DNA of 29,045 nucleotides from NCBI GenBank assembly GCA_964629825.1, contig CAZVUW010000031.1, positions 1 to 29,045 of the forward strand, in the 5' to 3' direction. Positions within the stretch are counted from its first letter, which is position 1, and each line of letters begins with the position of its first letter. Positions 1 through 8,099 of this stretch are shown one piece after another. The stretch is from CAZVUW01 sp964629825. Its GTDB lineage: Bacteria; Actinomycetota; Nitriliruptoria; Euzebyales; Egibacteraceae. Made by a program: the position numbers and the translations under genes. The notes under the pieces were generated by a model, which saw only the letters and a program-made list of their open reading frames with translations, searched no databases and was not told the DNA's origin.

Positions 1-1206
<1,206 letters not shown>

Positions 1207-1210
<4 letters not shown>

Positions 1211-1257
1211 CCCCGAGCTCGAAGCCGATCAGCCGCCTGGGGGTGGTTCGGACGTGA
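1207..1257 (+). CDS. Possible 16-codon coupling micro-ORF
   Basis: ATG at 1207 overlaps the stop of the Mo oxidoreductase (ATGA), is preceded by a GGAGG at 1193-1197, and runs 16 codons (MTPSSKPISRLGVVRT) to a TGA at 1255-1257 that overlaps the GTG start of the ferredoxin gene (GTGA). Both junctions have the same overlap type used by real genes in this operon. It may be a translational-coupling leader that carries ribosomes across the 43-base gap, or simply chance. No family is recognisable in 16 residues. Confidence 0.3.
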
Positions 1258-1823
1258 CCATGGAGCGGTCGATCTTCGTCGACCCGGCCCGCTGCATCGC
1301 CTGCGGCGCCTGCGTGGCCGCCTGCCGGGAGTGCGACACCCACCGCGGCAAGTCGATGATGAACCTGGACTTCATCGACCGCGGCAGCAGCGTCGAGGCC
1401 CTGCCGACCGTGTGCATGCACTGCAACGACCCGTTCGCGCCTTGCGCCCAGGTGTGCCCGGTGGACGCGATCCTCTCCACCGACGACGGGGTCGTGCACT
1501 CCCCCGACGTGTCCCGCTGCATCGGCTGCACCAACTGCGTGCACGCCTGCCCCTGGGGGGTGCCGAAGTTCGACCCGGTGGAGCAGCTCGCCTACAAGTG
1601 CAACCTCTGCTACGACCGCACGTCGGTCGGCCTCGGGCCGATGTGCGCGACCGTCTGCCCCTCGGATGCCCTCTACTACGGCACGGCCGCCGAGGTCGAG
1701 GCCGCCAGACCGTCCCGGCGCGTGATCGACGTGTTCTCCTTCGGCGCCCAGGAGCTGCAGACCGGCAACTGGATGGTCGTGCCGGAGGACTTCCACCTCT
1801 CGACTCTGGCGCTGGTGCCATGA
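1254..1823 (+). CDS. 4Fe-4S ferredoxin subunit (NrfC/DmsB type) of the Mo oxidoreductase
   Basis: 189 residues from GTG 1254, which has a G-rich Shine-Dalgarno (1239-1246) seven bases away; ATG 1260 is an alternative. Four Cys clusters are visible: CIACGACVAACREC near the start, CMHCNDPFAPCAQVC, CIGCTNCVHAC, and CNLCYDRTSVGLGPMCATVC. This is the four-cubane arrangement of electron-transfer subunits of DMSO-reductase-family enzymes, so it should wire the Mo subunit to the membrane side. No signal peptide is present; such subunits either stay cytoplasmic or travel with a Tat-bearing partner. Its stop overlaps the next start (ATGA at 1820), showing an operon. Family assignment is secure; the partner assignment follows from adjacency. 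Confidence 0.93.
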   Translation: MTMERSIFVDPARCIACGACVAACRECDTHRGKSMMNLDFIDRGSSVEALPTVCMHCNDPFAPCAQVCPVDAILSTDDGVVHSPDVSRCIGCTNCVHACPWGVPKFDPVEQLAYKCNLCYDRTSVGLGPMCATVCPSDALYYGTAAEVEAARPSRRVIDVFSFGAQELQTGNWMVVPEDFHLSTLALVP

Positions 1824-2425
1824 GCGGGGACGGCAGCCCTCCGGTGCACGGCGGCATCCGCCGCTATCACGGCGAGCCGCCGCCGACGCCGGCCACGGGC
1901 CGGGCGAACCCGCCCGACCCCGCCCTGGTCGACGAGCGCATCGCGCGCCTCACCACCGAGGCGCTGGTCACCCGTCGCGGTTACCTGCGCATCCTCGGTG
2001 TCCTGTCGGGCGGACTGGCGCTGGGGACCACCGCCGCGGCCGCGGGAGTCTTCCGCCGGCCGACCCAGGGCGCCGACGTCCAGGTGGTGATCGTGGACGA
2101 CGCCGACAGCATCCCGGTCGGCGGCTCGGTGCGCTTCACCTATCCGGGCGACTTCCATCCGGCGCTGCTGCTGCGGCTGGACGAGGAGACCTTCGTCGCC
2201 TACTCGGCGGTCTGCACCCACCTGCAGTGCGAGGTCATGGCCCGCCTGGAGGAGAACACCCTCTACTGCCCCTGCCACGAGGGCTACTTCGATCCGGCCA
2301 CGGGGGCCCCTACGGCCGGGCCGCCGGAGCGGCCGCTGCCGTCCATCCAGCTCGAGCGGCGCGGGTCGGCGATCGTCGCGGTCGGCGAGGGTCCGCTGCA
2401 CGGGTCCAGGCGCGAGGAGGGCTGA
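1820..2425 (+). CDS. Rieske 2Fe-2S protein, Tat-type membrane anchor
   Basis: 201 residues. Ligands are C132-x-H134 and C150-x-x-H153, with the additional C137 and C152 that form the disulfide in bc1-type Rieske proteins, so a high-potential cluster is expected. A twin-arginine-like TRRGYLRIL (51-59) precedes one hydrophobic segment (about 56-78), after a Pro-rich cytoplasmic stretch. The protein therefore should be Tat-exported and anchored with its cluster outside. Sitting between a ferredoxin subunit and a small membrane protein in a Mo-enzyme operon, it may pass electrons between the quinone pool or a cytochrome and the Mo subunit, replacing the usual NarI- or NapC-like quinol oxidase. 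That role is inference. Start is fixed by the ATGA overlap with the ferredoxin stop. Confidence 0.92.
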   Translation: MSGDGSPPVHGGIRRYHGEPPPTPATGRANPPDPALVDERIARLTTEALVTRRGYLRILGVLSGGLALGTTAAAAGVFRRPTQGADVQVVIVDDADSIPVGGSVRFTYPGDFHPALLLRLDEETFVAYSAVCTHLQCEVMARLEENTLYCPCHEGYFDPATGAPTAGPPERPLPSIQLERRGSAIVAVGEGPLHGSRREEG

Positions 2426-2430
2426 GGCGG

Positions 2431-2715
2431 ATGGCGCACCCACCGCGACCGATCCGGACGCTGCCGGCCACCCCGGCGGTGGACACCGATGAGGGCGTTC
2501 GGACCGCGCTGGTCACGCGCATCATCATCGTCGGCACCATCGTCCTCGGGCAGCTGTGGGCCCTGACCGTCGCACTCGAGTCGTACCTGCTCGGTGAGAG
2601 CGCGGAGCCCTGGTGGCTGGCCGGCTTCTCCTGGCTGTCGTTCCTCGTCGTGATGATCGTGTCGCGTCTGGATCCGGCCCCGCGGGGGCGCACCGACCGC
2701 CCCGGCCGCCGATGA
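2431..2715 (+). CDS. Small two-TM membrane protein of the Mo oxidoreductase operon
   Basis: 94 residues from ATG 2431, five bases after the Rieske stop with an upstream GAGGAGG (2414-2420). Two hydrophobic segments are seen, roughly residues 28-48 and 60-80, joined by a short loop with paired Trp residues (EPWWL), and a basic tail. There is no His arrangement that would suggest haem ligation. I do not recognise a family. Position between the Rieske gene and the HPP gene, with an ATGA overlap to the latter, suggests an anchor or assembly subunit for the Mo/Rieske complex, but function is unknown. Confidence 0.8.
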   Translation: MAHPPRPIRTLPATPAVDTDEGVRTALVTRIIIVGTIVLGQLWALTVALESYLLGESAEPWWLAGFSWLSFLVVMIVSRLDPAPRGRTDRPGRR

Positions 2716-3392
2716 GCCGCATGGCGGACGGCGGCGCCCAGCCTCCGCGCCGCCCAGGCCCGATCGGCGGCGACATGGCCACGGTGCTGAACGGCCTGGC
2801 GGTGCGGGCGCGCCTGCCGGCGCTGATGGCCCGCCACTCCTCGACGGCGGTCCTGGGCCTGTTCGCATTCGTCAACGGGCTGATCTCGATCGGCCTGATG
2901 GCCGGAGCGGCGTACGCGACCGGCGCCCCGCTGATATTCCCGTCGCTCGGCCCGACGGCCTTCCTGCTCTTCTACACGCCGCTCCAGCCCGCGGCCTCGC
3001 CCCGCAACACGCTCTGCGGCCACCTGGTCGGAGTCCTGGCCGGCTACCTGTCGCTGGCCCTGTTCGGTCTGCTGGACGCAGGGCCCGCGCTCGCCGAGGG
3101 CGTCACGGTGCCGCGGGTGGCGGCAGCGGCGCTCTCGCTCGGGCTGACCAGCGGAGTGATGGTCTGGCTGAAGGTGCCGCACCCGCCCGCGGGCGCCACG
3201 ACCCTGATCATCTCGCTGGGCATCCTGCGCGAGCCCTGGCAGCTCGCGGTGCTGATGCTCGCCGTGGCGCTGCTCGCCCTGCAGGGGCTGGTGATCAACC
3301 GTCTGGCCGGCGTCGCCTATCCGCTGTGGTCCCCCGCCCCGGCGCCGGCGACCCCGCCGGACCCCTCGGGAGGCGGGCCGAGGCCGAGCTGA
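2712..3392 (+). CDS. HPP family integral membrane protein (possible nitrite transporter)
   Basis: 226 residues starting at ATG 2712, which overlaps the previous stop. After a basic N-terminus there are four to five hydrophobic segments; the first ones carry the family pattern PSLGPTAFLLFYTPLQPAASPRN, seen here in pieces, and the name-giving motif is present as VPHPPAGATTLI about three quarters along. HPP proteins from cyanobacteria and plant chloroplasts have been reported to move nitrite. Being encoded inside a Mo-oxidoreductase operon, this one supports the view that the enzyme is a nitrate reductase whose product must cross the membrane. Family is secure from the motif; transport of nitrite is inference. 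Confidence 0.88.
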   Translation: MSRMADGGAQPPRRPGPIGGDMATVLNGLAVRARLPALMARHSSTAVLGLFAFVNGLISIGLMAGAAYATGAPLIFPSLGPTAFLLFYTPLQPAASPRNTLCGHLVGVLAGYLSLALFGLLDAGPALAEGVTVPRVAAAALSLGLTSGVMVWLKVPHPPAGATTLIISLGILREPWQLAVLMLAVALLALQGLVINRLAGVAYPLWSPAPAPATPPDPSGGGPRPS

Positions 3393-3415
3393 ACCTCCGG
3401 CCTACACTCCGAAAG

Positions 3416-4558
3416 GTGAAGGTCGCCTACGTCGTCCTGCTGATCGCGTTCCTCGACAACTTCGCGATGCTGCCCACGATCGGGCCGTACGCGGAGCGCC
3501 TCGGCGCCGATCTCACCGGGGTCGGCGTGGCCGTCAGCGCCTACTCGCTGACGAACCTGCTGCTCAACGTCGCGGGCGGTGCCCTGGTCGACAAGCTGGG
3601 GCGCCGCCGACTGGTGGTTGGCAGCCTGATCGCGGTCGCCGGGACGTTCCTCCTGTACCCGCTGGCCGCGTCGGTGCCGGCGCTCATCGGGGTCCGCCTG
3701 CTGCACGGCGCCGCCGGCGGTGTGCTGGTCCCGGCCGTGTTCACCGCGCTGGCGGACCTCGCGCCCGAGGGCCGGCGCGGTCGCAGCATGGGCCGCGCAG
3801 GGGCGGCGATCGGCGCCGCCGCGGTCATCGGCCCCGCCATCGGCGGCGCGCTGCGCCAGGCGGCGAGCTTCGAAGCCGTGTTCATCGCCATCGCCGTCGT
3901 GATGGCGGTCGGTGCGGTCATCGCCGCAGTCGGCCTTCCCGAGACCACGCCCGGCGAGCCGCGCCGCTCGGACACGCGCGCGCCGATCTCCGAGCTGCTG
4001 CGCGACCGTCACCTGCAGATCGCCTATGCGAGCGCCCTGGTGTTCACGGGCGCGGTGGGCTCGATGGCGGCGTTCCTGCCCGTGCACGTCGAAGGGCTGG
4101 GCCTGCCCGCGGGCGCCAGCGGCGGCATGTTCACGCTCTTCGCCCTGGCCGCGGTGGTGCTGATGCTCAGCCGGGTCGCCGGGCTGGTGGAGCAACGTGG
4201 CGCTGCCGTGCCGATCGTCACCGGGCTGGCCGTGCTGGCGCTGTCGCTCACTGCGCTCACGCTCGGGCCGCCGGTCCTGCCCACCGCCATCGCCGCGACC
4301 GTCTTCGGCGTGGGCTTCGGTCTGGTCTTCCCGGCGATGTCGGCCCTGGTGGGGGCCGCCGCCCCGCCCGAGCGCCGGGGTGCCGCGTATGGGTTCTTCA
4401 TGGCCTGCTACAGCCTCGGCTTCGTGGTGATGCCGCCGCTCGGCGGCGCGATCGCGGACAGCTGGCCGGGCATCGGCCCGTTCGCCGCGGCGGCGCTGAC
4501 GTGCGCGGCGGCCGCCGCGGTGCTGGCGCGACGCTGGCGGCAGGTGGGGGCGCTGTGA
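3416..4558 (+). CDS. MFS transporter (DHA1-like)
   Basis: 380 residues from GTG 3416, 23 bases after the HPP stop; no good Shine-Dalgarno is visible, so the start is uncertain and a longer form beginning within the HPP gene (ATG 3326) cannot be excluded. Twelve hydrophobic segments fit a major facilitator. The loop 2-3 signature appears as GGALVDKLGRRRLVVG, and the second half repeats the fold. It lacks the Gly/Asn-rich signature of NarK-type nitrate/nitrite porters, so I would not call it NarK; the sequence is closer to drug/metabolite efflux members. Its place in the operon suggests export of a compound connected with the Mo enzyme, substrate unknown. Confidence 0.88.
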   Translation: MKVAYVVLLIAFLDNFAMLPTIGPYAERLGADLTGVGVAVSAYSLTNLLLNVAGGALVDKLGRRRLVVGSLIAVAGTFLLYPLAASVPALIGVRLLHGAAGGVLVPAVFTALADLAPEGRRGRSMGRAGAAIGAAAVIGPAIGGALRQAASFEAVFIAIAVVMAVGAVIAAVGLPETTPGEPRRSDTRAPISELLRDRHLQIAYASALVFTGAVGSMAAFLPVHVEGLGLPAGASGGMFTLFALAAVVLMLSRVAGLVEQRGAAVPIVTGLAVLALSLTALTLGPPVLPTAIAATVFGVGFGLVFPAMSALVGAAAPPERRGAAYGFFMACYSLGFVVMPPLGGAIADSWPGIGPFAAAALTCAAAAAVLARRWRQVGAL

Positions 4559-5826
4559 GCGCACCAGGCGCGACCCCTGCGGCCGGACGACCCAGCGGGC
4601 CGTTCGGCGGCCTGCGGCCCGCCGTCGCGCTGGCCTGCCTCTACGGCGCCGCCGCACTCGTGTGGGTCGCCTTCGGTGCAGCGCTGCCGGGCGGGCGCTG
4701 GCTCGCTGTGCATCTGTTCACCGTGGGCGTGCTCACGAACCTGGTCGCGGCGATGACGCACCACTTCGCCCAGACTCTGCTGCACGCCCCGGAGCGTCCT
4801 ACCGCCGCCCGGCTGGCACTGCTCAACCTCGGGGCGCTGCTGCTGCTCACGGGCCTGCCGGCGGGCCTCGGCTGGCTGGTTGCGATCGGCGCGACGCTGC
4901 TGAGCGCTGCGGTCCTGTGGCTGTACGTCGCGCTGCGCCGCATGCGCAAGTCCTCCCTGACCGCCCGCTTCGCCTTCGTCGTGCGCGCGTACGAGCGCGC
5001 GACGAGCGCGTTCGTCCACGGCGCGCTGCTCGGCGCGCTGCTCGGGACCGGCATCTTCAAGGGCGGCTGGTACGCGGCGGGACGCCTGGCGCACATGCAC
5101 ATCAACGTCCTCGGTTGGGGTGGCCTGACGCTTCTGGCGACGCTGCTGTTCTTCGGCCCGACCGTGATGCGGGCCCGGATGGAGCCCGGAGCCGACGCGG
5201 TCGCTGCGACATGGCTGCGGCGCTCCGCCACCGGGCTCAGCGTGGCGGCCCTCGCCCTGCTCGGCACCGGCGCCGGCGCGCCCTGGGCGCTGCCCCTGCG
5301 ATTGCTGGCCTCGGCGGGCCTGGCTGTCTACGCCGTGGGCGCGGCCGGCGTGTGCCTGCCGGTTCTGCGAACCGGCCGTCGCGCCAACCCCTCTCCGGCC
5401 AGCTGGATGCTCCAGGCGGTGTGCGCCTGGTTCGTCCTGGCCGCGGCCGCCGACGCGCTGGTGGTCGCGACCGGCCGCACGGCCCTGCTCGACGTCCTCG
5501 GCGTGGCAGCGCTGGTGGGGGTCCTGGCGCAGGCGATCCTGGCGGCGCTCAGCTACCTGATGCCGCTGGTCTTCGCCGACGGCGCCGATCAGCGCAGCGC
5601 GGGCCAGCGGTTGCTCCAGCGGCTCCCGCGGCTGCGAGTCGGCCTTCTGAACGCCGGTGTCGCGGCCGTCGTGGTCAGCGGGGCGGCCACAACCCTGGGG
5701 GCGGAGCTCGGCACGGCTCCCCTGCGCATCGGCTGGCTGCTGGTTGCGTCGGCGGTCGGCCTGCACCTCCTGCTGTTCGCAGGGGCGGCCGGCCGCAGCA
5801 TCCCGGCGGGGGCCGCCGAGCGCTAG
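4555..5826 (+). CDS. Polytopic His-containing membrane protein, related to the membrane half of fused actinobacterial multicopper oxidases (copy 1)
   Basis: 423 residues from GTG 4555, overlapping the MFS stop (GTGA) with a GGTGGGGG just upstream. About eleven to twelve hydrophobic segments. Conserved His lie in or near membrane helices: H53 in PGGRWLAVHLFTVGVLTNL, H69/H70 in MTHHF, and H180/H182 in RLAHMHINVLGWGGL, followed by FFGP. The layout resembles haem- or copper-binding membrane proteins (NnrS, subunit I of haem-copper oxidases) without matching either closely. From memory, the same patterns occur in the N-terminal membrane domain of the long fused copper oxidase / nitrite reductase-like proteins of actinobacteria. 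A paralogue sits at 16806-18113 with every one of these motifs, and a separate multicopper oxidase is at 8100-9479. Function unproven. Confidence 0.8.
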   Translation: MSAPGATPAAGRPSGPFGGLRPAVALACLYGAAALVWVAFGAALPGGRWLAVHLFTVGVLTNLVAAMTHHFAQTLLHAPERPTAARLALLNLGALLLLTGLPAGLGWLVAIGATLLSAAVLWLYVALRRMRKSSLTARFAFVVRAYERATSAFVHGALLGALLGTGIFKGGWYAAGRLAHMHINVLGWGGLTLLATLLFFGPTVMRARMEPGADAVAATWLRRSATGLSVAALALLGTGAGAPWALPLRLLASAGLAVYAVGAAGVCLPVLRTGRRANPSPASWMLQAVCAWFVLAAAADALVVATGRTALLDVLGVAALVGVLAQAILAALSYLMPLVFADGADQRSAGQRLLQRLPRLRVGLLNAGVAAVVVSGAATTLGAELGTAPLRIGWLLVASAVGLHLLLFAGAAGRSIPAGAAER

Positions 5827-5832
5827 GCCGGC

Positions 5833-6972
5833 TCAGAAGCCGTGGGTCGCCGGGAAGACGTCGTCCTCGACGGCGACCAGCGGGTCGAAGTCGAGCTCCA
5901 TCACCCCGTCGATGCGGGCCATGCGCTCCTTCAGCGTCTGCAGGCGGCTGAGCCGGCTGAGCCGCCCGCCCACGGTGACGCGGCCCCACTCGACCTCGAC
6001 GGTGACCTCGTGCTCATCCAGGGACGCGAGCACCTGCCGAGCCGCGGCGGCGATGCGCTCGTCATCGCGGATCAGCGCCTTCAGCACGTCGTGGCGGGTG
6101 ACGATCCCGGCGATCCTGCTGTTCTCGAGCACCACCAGCCGCGCGACACCGCGGTCGAGCATCTCGCGGGCCGCGTCCTGCAGCGCCGAATCGGCCGCGG
6201 TCACCAGCGCAGGGCGCGTGCAGGCCTCGCCGACGGTTCGGGCCGACCGCAGGCGGCGGGAGCGCCCCGCGGCCGCACCTACGCCGACGCGCGGCGCCGC
6301 CTCCTTCTCCAGCAGGTCCTCCTCGCTGAGGACCCCGATCAGCGCGCCGTCCGCGTTCCGCACCGGCGCGCCGGTGATCTCGTGGCTCAGCAGCAGCAGG
6401 GCGGCGGTCCGCAGCGGGAGGTCCTCGTCGAGGACTAGCGGATCGGGCGTCATGACGTCGCGAACCGTGATGACGGCCGGGTCGAGCGAGATCACCAGCT
6501 CGTCAGCGCCCGAGGTCAGAGCGCGGGCCAGGCCGTCGAGGATCTGTCCGACGGTGCCCTCGGCGACCCGCAGCACGCTCGCGTCGTTCAGCGTCGCCAG
6601 GGGGCCGGATGGCAGGACATGGGCGCCGACCAGCGCCAGCTGCTGCAGCGTGGGGCCCTTGCTCTCGAGGACGACCTGGCCCTCGAACGAGGGGAAGCCG
6701 TGCGCGAGGGGCTCCGGCGCCCAGCTGACCGGGATGGACACCGCGCCCTCTGAGGCGACGGCAACACCCGTCCGCACCCGGACGAAGGTGTTCACCGGGG
6801 CGCCTGCGATCTCGGAGCCGACGCGCAGAAGGAACGACCCGTCACCTGCGGGCGCCGCATCGGGCTGATCAACCGCGGCCGCCAGCAGCCGCGGCAGCTC
6901 GGTCTTCAGGCGCGCGGCCAGAGCGCCGTGCTGTCCTGTGACGGTGCGGTGCCGGTACACCCACTGCTTCAC
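5833..6972 (-). CDS. SRPBCC-like + CBS-CBS + BON domain protein
   Basis: 379 residues from GTG 6972, chosen because GGAG lies six bases upstream and the fold begins soon after. Domain order: an SRPBCC-like region (about 45-152, with PVSW, FPSFEG and the ending SVLRVAEGTVGQILDGLA), CBS 1 (170-225, VRDVMTPDPLVL...GVLSEEDLL), CBS 2 (247-300, ending GIVTRHDVLKAL), and a BON domain (305-365, ending in GVMELDFD). CBS pairs usually bind adenine nucleotides and BON domains bind membranes or partner proteins; no enzymatic motif is present. The SRPBCC-like part is a paralogue of the free-standing protein at 9618-10079. CBS proteins are common hypoxia-induced genes in actinobacteria, fitting the DevS/DevR pair nearby. 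Convergent with the preceding operon, six bases apart. Confidence 0.88.
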   Translation of the reverse strand: MKQWVYRHRTVTGQHGALAARLKTELPRLLAAAVDQPDAAPAGDGSFLLRVGSEIAGAPVNTFVRVRTGVAVASEGAVSIPVSWAPEPLAHGFPSFEGQVVLESKGPTLQQLALVGAHVLPSGPLATLNDASVLRVAEGTVGQILDGLARALTSGADELVISLDPAVITVRDVMTPDPLVLDEDLPLRTAALLLLSHEITGAPVRNADGALIGVLSEEDLLEKEAAPRVGVGAAAGRSRRLRSARTVGEACTRPALVTAADSALQDAAREMLDRGVARLVVLENSRIAGIVTRHDVLKALIRDDERIAAAARQVLASLDEHEVTVEVEWGRVTVGGRLSRLSRLQTLKERMARIDGVMELDFDPLVAVEDDVFPATHGF

Positions 6973-7017
6973 GTTGGCTCCGATCCCCTTCCAGGTCTGA
7001 TCGGAGGATGTACAGAC

Positions 7018-7033
7018 TGCCCCGATCGGGGCA
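7018..7033. promoter_or_regulatory. Perfect 16-bp palindrome, candidate operator
   Basis: TGCCCCGATCGGGGCA reads identically on both strands with no spacer, 46 bases upstream of the CBS-protein start and within the divergent region. A continuous palindrome of this length suits a dimeric repressor or activator. No matching regulator can be named. Confidence 0.45.
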
Positions 7034-7053
7034 GAGCCGCACGTCCCATCCCG

Positions 7054-7073
7054 GAGAGGTCTTTGGTCCCGTG
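7054..7073. promoter_or_regulatory. Candidate DosR/DevR-like box upstream of the CBS protein
   Basis: The core GGTC-TTTG-GTCCC (7058-7070) has the half-site spacing of the mycobacterial DosR box (GGGAC-N4-GTCCC) with one mismatch in the GGAC half. It lies about 85 bases upstream of the CBS-protein start. A DevS/DevR-like pair is encoded at 10090-11891. The match is partial and could be chance in GC-rich DNA. Confidence 0.3.
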
Positions 7074-7296
7074 CGGACGCCCGACTTCTCCCGCTCTTCG
7101 CGCCCGCAGCGGGTGCCACCGGCACCTCCGCGGCCCGCTGATGGTCCCTGCGAGGGTCCCGGCCCGCACGGTCCGACCGCCCCTCGCAATGGGGCCGCTC
7201 AGCCCTGCCGCCGGACGTGGCGGGCGGAGATCCTGTGGCCAGCGTCAAGGCGATGGCCAAGACCTCCCGCACCGGAAGATGAAGGAAGTGAGTCAC

Positions 7297-7857
7297 ATGA
7301 CGACCCGCACCGTGGACACCGTCCACCCGGAGCTCGCCGCGATGGACCTGCCGATCGAGGATGAAGCTCAGGCCTACAAGGCCCGCCACGTCCTGGCGAT
7401 CACCCGAATCTCTCTTGGATGGGTCTTCCTGTGGGCCTTCCTCGACAAGACCTTCGGTCTGGGCTTCGCGACCGAGCGCGCCGACGCCTGGATCAACGGC
7501 GGCTCCCCGACCTACGGCTACCTGAACTTCGCCACCGAGGGCAAGGTCTTCCACGACTTCTTCGCCAGCCTGGCGAGCCCCGTCACCGACTGGGTGTTCA
7601 TGATCGGCCTCCTCGGCATCGGCCTGGCACTCATCCTCGGCATCGGCATGCGGATCGGCGCCATCGCCGGCAGCGTGATGATGGTCGCGATGTGGGCCGC
7701 GTCCCTCCGCCTCGACAACAACCCCTTCATGGACGACCACCTCATCTACGCCCTCGTGATGGTCGCCCTGGCGATCTACGGCGCCGGCCGCACCTGGGGC
7801 CTCGGCCGGGCGTGGGAGAAGCTCGGCGTCGTCCAGCGCTACCCGATCCTCAAGTAG
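7297..7857 (+). CDS. DoxX family membrane protein
   Basis: 186 residues from ATG 7297 with an AAGGAAGTGAG ribosome site. About 25 soluble residues are followed by four hydrophobic segments; the first is RISLGWVFLWAFLDKTFGLGF, seen here in part, typical of DoxX/DoxD proteins (terminal-oxidase or thiosulfate:quinone oxidoreductase-associated subunits). MMMVAMWAA-like and NNPFMDDHLIYA patterns in the third and fourth segments are also typical of the actinobacterial group, as is the WGLG...W tail. Members act in the membrane with redox partners, but most are uncharacterised. It is monocistronic: a strong terminator follows 34 bases after the stop. A thiosulfate role is not supported by any neighbour. 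Confidence 0.88.
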   Translation: MTTRTVDTVHPELAAMDLPIEDEAQAYKARHVLAITRISLGWVFLWAFLDKTFGLGFATERADAWINGGSPTYGYLNFATEGKVFHDFFASLASPVTDWVFMIGLLGIGLALILGIGMRIGAIAGSVMMVAMWAASLRLDNNPFMDDHLIYALVMVALAIYGAGRTWGLGRAWEKLGVVQRYPILK

Positions 7858-7890
7858 CTCCATCCGGCGGGTAGCACCCGCCTTGACACC

Positions 7891-7920
7891 AGAGGCGGTC
7901 CGCCCCAGCGGACCGCCTCT
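7891..7920 (+). terminator. Rho-independent terminator after DoxX
   Basis: A perfect 12-bp stem (AGAGGCGGTCCG paired with 7909-7920), six-base loop CCCCAG, then TCTTCT. A smaller hairpin (GGCGGG/CCCGCC, 7866-7882) sits just before it. Confidence 0.85.
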
Positions 7921-7939
7921 TCTTCTGCCTCTGCGGGCC

Positions 7940-7959
7940 GCAAGGACCTCGGTCCCGAG
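7940..7959. promoter_or_regulatory. Candidate DosR/DevR-like box upstream of the multicopper oxidase
   Basis: GGAC-CTCG-GTCCCGA (7944-7958) keeps the core and spacing of the DosR box, about 140 bases before the multicopper oxidase start and just past the DoxX terminator. A related GGTCC...GGTCCC follows at 7965-7978. The same bases also form a short hairpin (ACCTCG/CGAGGT), so the reading as an operator is tentative. Confidence 0.3.
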
Positions 7960-8038
7960 GTTGGGGTCCGAAGGTCCCTTGCCCAGCGGGCCCTGCGACC
8001 CTGCCGCGCGCCGGGCCCGCCGATGACCATGTCCCCAA

Positions 8039-8061
8039 CGGCGGCCGGCACCCGGCCGCCG
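8039..8061 (+). other. GC-rich 10-bp hairpin in the multicopper oxidase leader
   Basis: CGGCGGCCGG (8039-8048), loop CAC, then its exact complement (8052-8061). It ends 38 bases before the GTG start and has no T-run after it, so a leader structure or a second stop for upstream transcripts is likelier than a classical terminator. Confidence 0.45.
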
Positions 8062-8099
8062 AGTCAGATCCGGCCCCCGAACAAGATAGGAACGGTCCA

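Larger units (their letters stand above)
6973..7296. promoter_or_regulatory. 324-bp divergent intergenic region between CBS protein and DoxX genes
   Basis: No gene is convincing here on either strand. It should carry both promoters. Visible structure: a perfect 16-bp palindrome at 7018-7033, a DosR-like box candidate at 7054-7073, a small inverted repeat GGTGCC/GGCACC at 7112-7126, and two GGTCCC copies at 7143-7148 and 7155-7160. The DoxX ribosome site (GAAGGAAGTGAG) ends at 7292. Confidence 0.6.

Noticed and set aside
3416..4558. Calling the MFS protein NarK
   Set aside because: The nitrate/nitrite porter signature is missing and the protein resembles general DHA1 efflux members.
3317..5766. 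Minus-strand open frames of about 450 codons opposite the MFS and His-rich membrane protein genes
   Set aside because: Products are rich in Arg, Gln, Gly and His without motifs, and the plus-strand genes have membrane segments and overlapping stops and starts.
7883..7888. TTGACA as a -35 element after the DoxX gene
   Set aside because: Any -10 at 17 bases would lie inside the terminator stem; no TAnnnT is there.
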